Assembly (NCBI GenBank): GCA_002772605.1
Contig: PFDS01000003.1
Location: 1-15,884, forward strand
Origin: Candidatus Peregrinibacteria bacterium CG10_big_fil_rev_8_21_14_0_10_49_16
Lineage (GTDB): Bacteria > Patescibacteriota > Gracilibacteria > Peribacterales > Peribacteraceae
Reading direction: 5' to 3'
DNA: 15,884 nucleotides
Both the position numbers and the translations under genes were made by a program. The notes beneath the pieces were generated by a model. That model saw nothing but the letters and a program-made list of their open reading frames with translations. It ran no database searches and was not told the origin of the DNA. Positions 13,438 through 15,884 of the stretch are shown piece after piece (the stretch's first letter is position 1; each line of letters begins with the position of its first letter).

Positions 13438-14177
13438 GCTTTTCCTATTCTAGCGCGAATAACCTCGGCAATCTCCTGTGCCCGATTTTGGTGTACACTG
13501 TGTCTGGTATGGGGAAATTTGTAGAATTGACTGTTTTTGATAGATTCGTGCATCAGAATGCCATCTGCGAGAGGAGTCATGGAGTCTTCTTCCCCCCAGA
13601 AAATGTCTGTGGGGAGATGTATTTGTGAAAGAAGTGGCTTAAAATCTTCTTTGCTGACCTGAATCAATGTTTTTTGCATGAGTGGACTGGCATGTTCGTA
13701 GTCATGGACCCGAAAGAGTTTATAGAGGCATTTCTTTCCGATTGGTTGCAGAGATCGGAGTCCGGGAATGTAAAAGAGGAGTTTTCCGGTTTTTGCAAGT
13801 GTTAACCCTGCGATGCGTCTGCCGTGTTTTGGTCGACGAATTCCTGCAGCTGCGCAGAGAAAGAGATGTGTGATAGGGATGTTTTTACGAAGGGCGAGTT
13901 TCATAGCGATGCGTCCACCGTGTGAGTGGCCTGCGATGAAGAGAGGGTGGTCAGTGAGTTGGTTTACGGGCCGGTGTGCGAGCCACTGCTCAACCCAGAG
14001 CGCATAGTCGTCTACGTTCCATGGTCGTGGTGGTTCCGGCTCGTCGCCAAATCCAGGGAGGTCCGGTGTGAGTATTTCGATATCCATACCCTTCAGTGCT
14101 TCACGCAGTTCTGTGAATGATTCCTTCGACCCGCCCCAGCCATGAAGACAGAGGAGAATGGCTTTCTGTTGCTGCAT
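13434..14177 (-). CDS. Alpha/beta-hydrolase-fold protein
   Basis: A 247-residue serine hydrolase. Visible elements: the oxyanion-hole motif HGWGGS (12-17), LTPDLPGFGDE (36-46), nucleophile elbow GHSHGG with Ser85, acid Asp198 in WGEEDSMTP, and His226 in HTRHSVH. A basic cap region (residues 110-165, GIRRPKHGRRIAGLTLAKTGK) may contact a membrane or nucleotide-linked substrate. No signal peptide, so cytoplasmic. It is the first gene of the minus-strand envelope operon; its TGA overlaps the Mur ligase ATG. The substrate is unknown; esters, thioesters or peptide-like bonds are all possible in this fold. Confidence 0.9.
   Translation of the reverse strand: MQQQKAILLCLHGWGGSKESFTELREALKGMDIEILTPDLPGFGDEPEPPRPWNVDDYALWVEQWLAHRPVNQLTDHPLFIAGHSHGGRIAMKLALRKNIPITHLFLCAAAGIRRPKHGRRIAGLTLAKTGKLLFYIPGLRSLQPIGKKCLYKLFRVHDYEHASPLMQKTLIQVSKEDFKPLLSQIHLPTDIFWGEEDSMTPLADGILMHESIKNSQFYKFPHTRHSVHQNRAQEIAEVIRARIGKA
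13443..13446 (-). promoter_or_regulatory. Ribosome binding site for the Mur ligase gene
   Basis: AGGA followed by AAAGC and ATG 13437, a 5-base spacing. It lies inside the last codons of the hydrolase gene and, with the ATGA overlap, supports translational reinitiation or independent entry. It is one of few Shine-Dalgarno-like sites in this window. Confidence 0.5.
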
Positions 14178-14183
14178 ATTTGC

Positions 14184-14189
14184 AGCGTA
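14184..14189 (-). promoter_or_regulatory. -10-like hexamer for the envelope operon
   Basis: TACGCT on the minus strand ends six bases before ATG 14177. TTGTAC lies 19 bases further upstream as a weak -35. If used, the operon transcript starts almost at the first start codon. Confidence 0.35.
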
Positions 14190-14194
14190 GCACG

Positions 14195-14206
14195 ATCTAT
14201 ATAGAT
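14195..14206. promoter_or_regulatory. 12-bp palindrome between divergent genes (operator candidate)
   Basis: ATCTATATAGAT is perfectly symmetrical and lies in the 46-bp gap between the hydrolase (-) and GT39-like (+) genes, between the -10-like hexamers of the two directions. A dimeric regulator bound here could control both. No regulator gene is adjacent. Confidence 0.4.
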
Positions 14207-14209
14207 GCG

Positions 14210-14215
14210 TACAAT
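14210..14215 (+). promoter_or_regulatory. -10-like hexamer of the GT39-like gene (leaderless candidate)
   Basis: TACAAT ends eight bases before ATG 14224, the same spacing as at argS. There is no Shine-Dalgarno in the remaining ACAGAGCG. No clear -35 is seen. Confidence 0.4.
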
Positions 14216-14223
14216 ACAGAGCG

Positions 14224-15884
14224 ATGTTGAAGTCTCTCTGGAGGCATCTGCAACGGCATGATGCGTGGTGTGTTGGAGGTTTTTTTATGATGTTACTCTT
14301 TGTTGGGTACGCGATACACGATAACTACGGCATTTCATGGGATGAGAAAACGCAATACGTGATTGGTTTTGAAGCGTATGAAGCGGTATTCAAGGGTGAA
14401 GAATGGTCGACGGATCCTGGTCGACGGTATCACGGGCCGGTGTTTGAACTTTTTCTGTACGGACTTGAACAAGTGTTGCCGCTGGAGAATGCGCAGGAAG
14501 TGTTTTTTATGCGTCACTTTGTAAGTTTCCTTGTCTTTGTTCTTGGCGTGTTTTTTCTCTATCTACTTGCGGCAAAATACTTTCGTAGTCGTCTGTGGGG
14601 ATTGCTTACTGCACTCATGCTTGTTCTCAGTCCGCGCATCTTCGGTCATGCATTTTTCAACTCCCGTGATGTTCCCACACTGGCGCTATTCACTGTATCG
14701 ATGTACACACTTGTGTGTGTTCTTGAGCGTCGACGTTGGTGGATGCTCTTACTCCATGCCGCCAGTTGTGCGTTGCTCGTGAGTGTGCGTATGACCGGCG
14801 TACTTCTGCCGGTACTGACAGTATTCTTTTTTCTCGTAGCAGCGTGGGGGATCAAGAAAGGAGGGAGGCGCATTCGTCTGTACAGTGCTCTGCGGTCGTC
14901 TGTGGCGTTTCTTGTTCTCTGGGTACTGTTCACTATGGCATTCTGGCCGCTTCTCTGGACGCATCCTGTGCAGCATTTTCTTGAAGCATTCCGGTACATG
15001 AGTACCAAAGCACCGGGCGGTTTTTATATGGGAGAAAAACTCAGTCATAACCCATGGCACTGGATTCCCGTATGGATGTTCATTTCCACACCGTTACTCT
15101 ATACAGTCTGTTTTCTTCTGGGGTGTACTGCACTTGGTTGTCAGTACCTGGGATCTTTTCGTACATTCTTATGGGAGAAGCGCACGGAAGCACTTGTACT
15201 CATCTGGTTCTTTGTACCGATTCTTGCGGTCATCATTCTCCGTGCCGGCATCTTCGATACGTGGCGTCATCTCTTTTTCATTTATCCAGCTTTTCTACTC
15301 ATCGGTACAATAGGAGTGCGGTGGCTTGTGCGACAGCTGAAAACTATACCTAGACTACAGAAACTCTTGAATGCTCTTGTCGTTGGTTTATGTATTCTGA
15401 GTTTTTTCTCGACCGGTCTCTTCATGGTTCGCAACCATCCACTAGAATATATCTACTTCTCCATTCCCAATCGTTTTGTTGATGGATACTTCGAATTGGA
15501 TTACTGGGGGTTGTCGTATACGGAAGGATTACGATTCATACTCGAAAACGATCAACAGGATCTTATCCCGTATTATCCCATAAGTAGTCCTGGCTATAGT
15601 GCATTTCATGCATTGACTCCAGAAGAGCGGTCCAGATTGTTCCTTATTTTATGGGAAAACTTTCAACCGAAATATATTCTGGATTCCTATCGGGAGACGG
15701 ATTACCGACGTACTCTTCCAGAAGAGGGCAAGGTACATACAGTTCGTGTGGGAGGAATCGATGTACTTGGTATATACCGTGTGACGAACTGGCAACCGCA
15801 GGTCATTGAACAAAAAGACCGCATGCCCGGCCATATACTCTACTTTCTGTTTCCCCAGGAGAATTTTGTGCGGGATATACAGCA
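14224..15884 (+). CDS. GT39/PMT-like membrane glycosyltransferase (3' end outside window)
   Basis: The frame is open from ATG 14224 to the right edge (553 full codons), so the C-terminus is missing. It has about eleven hydrophobic segments (roughly 15-32, 97-117, 122-137, 150-166, 171-187, 190-209, 224-243, 281-306, 321-340, 348-368, 382-401) and an external C-terminal region. The first loop contains the acidic pair in GISWDEKTQY (Asp40, Glu41) and YHGPVFEL, as in PMT/ArnT-type enzymes where this acid is catalytic. SPRIFGHAFFNSRDVP (136-151) and RHLFFIYP (348-355) are further family-like motifs. Such enzymes move sugars from polyprenyl-phosphate donors to protein or lipid acceptors on the outer membrane face. 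An in-frame TAG at 14188-14190 limits the start; ATG 14224 is the only upstream ATG giving a complete first helix. It is divergent from the envelope operon. Confidence 0.88.
   Translation, partial: MLKSLWRHLQRHDAWCVGGFFMMLLFVGYAIHDNYGISWDEKTQYVIGFEAYEAVFKGEEWSTDPGRRYHGPVFELFLYGLEQVLPLENAQEVFFMRHFVSFLVFVLGVFFLYLLAAKYFRSRLWGLLTALMLVLSPRIFGHAFFNSRDVPTLALFTVSMYTLVCVLERRRWWMLLLHAASCALLVSVRMTGVLLPVLTVFFFLVAAWGIKKGGRRIRLYSALRSSVAFLVLWVLFTMAFWPLLWTHPVQHFLEAFRYMSTKAPGGFYMGEKLSHNPWHWIPVWMFISTPLLYTVCFLLGCTALGCQYLGSFRTFLWEKRTEALVLIWFFVPILAVIILRAGIFDTWRHLFFIYPAFLLIGTIGVRWLVRQLKTIPRLQKLLNALVVGLCILSFFSTGLFMVRNHPLEYIYFSIPNRFVDGYFELDYWGLSYTEGLRFILENDQQDLIPYYPISSPGYSAFHALTPEERSRLFLILWENFQPKYILDSYRETDYRRTLPEEGKVHTVRVGGIDVLGIYRVTNWQPQVIEQKDRMPGHILYFLFPQENFVRDIQ

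Overview
The window is a compact, almost fully coding chromosomal segment of moderate GC content. It has no tRNA or rRNA genes, no CRISPR array and no complete mobile element. The gene set, the very short spacers and several ATGA start/stop overlaps suggest a member of the Candidate Phyla Radiation (Patescibacteria), possibly Peregrinibacteria/Peribacteria. The indicative genes are a lone VirB4/TraC-type ATPase, a small PUR-domain protein, a FemAB-type aminoacyltransferase, a Mur ligase with a membrane domain, and lipoproteins. TGA is used as a stop, including in the ATGA overlaps, which argues against lineages that read TGA as glycine. The lineage is an inference from gene content only.

Layout. 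1-632: 3' part of metG (+). 633-1011: no convincing gene; a near-consensus sigma70-type promoter, then a strongly structured RNA of unknown class (about 686-870). 1012-1308: small PUR-domain protein (+), sharing a bidirectional terminator with convergent fmt (-, 1360-2235). 2358-3416: NrnA-like DHH/DHHA1 phosphoesterase (+), whose Ser-rich tail overlaps by 91 bp the end of a convergent VirB4/TraC-type ATPase (-, 3326-5353). Upstream of the ATPase on the same strand is a coiled-coil lipoprotein (5397-6236), probably cotranscribed. 6284-7984: argS (+), then a lipoprotein with two SH3b domains and a deacetylase-like domain lacking the catalytic aspartates (8004-9419). 14177-9421 (-): a tight five-gene envelope operon of alpha/beta hydrolase, membrane-anchored MurF-like ligase, DegT-family PLP enzyme, FemAB-family transferase and a small single-pass membrane protein. 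14224-15884 (+): a divergent GT39-like membrane glycosyltransferase that continues past the window end.

How the genes fit together. metG, fmt and argS supply charged and initiator tRNA, and NrnA would recycle short oligonucleotides. The minus-strand operon looks like a module that makes or modifies a peptidoglycan-like or amino-sugar polymer: PLP-dependent amination, ATP-dependent amide ligation, tRNA-dependent aminoacyl transfer and a hydrolase. The SH3b lipoprotein and the GT39-like enzyme also act at the envelope.

The most unusual signals are not gene families. (1) The structured RNA in the metG-PUR gap. (2) Short repeats inside coding sequence of the envelope operon: a 16-bp palindrome within 7-nt repeats in the Mur ligase, a related GC-rich insertion in the DegT enzyme, a tandem array of 7-8-nt units encoding a transmembrane segment, and an 8-nt duplication across the ligase stop codon. 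(3) -10-like hexamers placed 6-9 nt upstream of many start codons, suggesting leaderless transcripts. (4) A perfect 13-bp inverted repeat inside the VirB4 gene.
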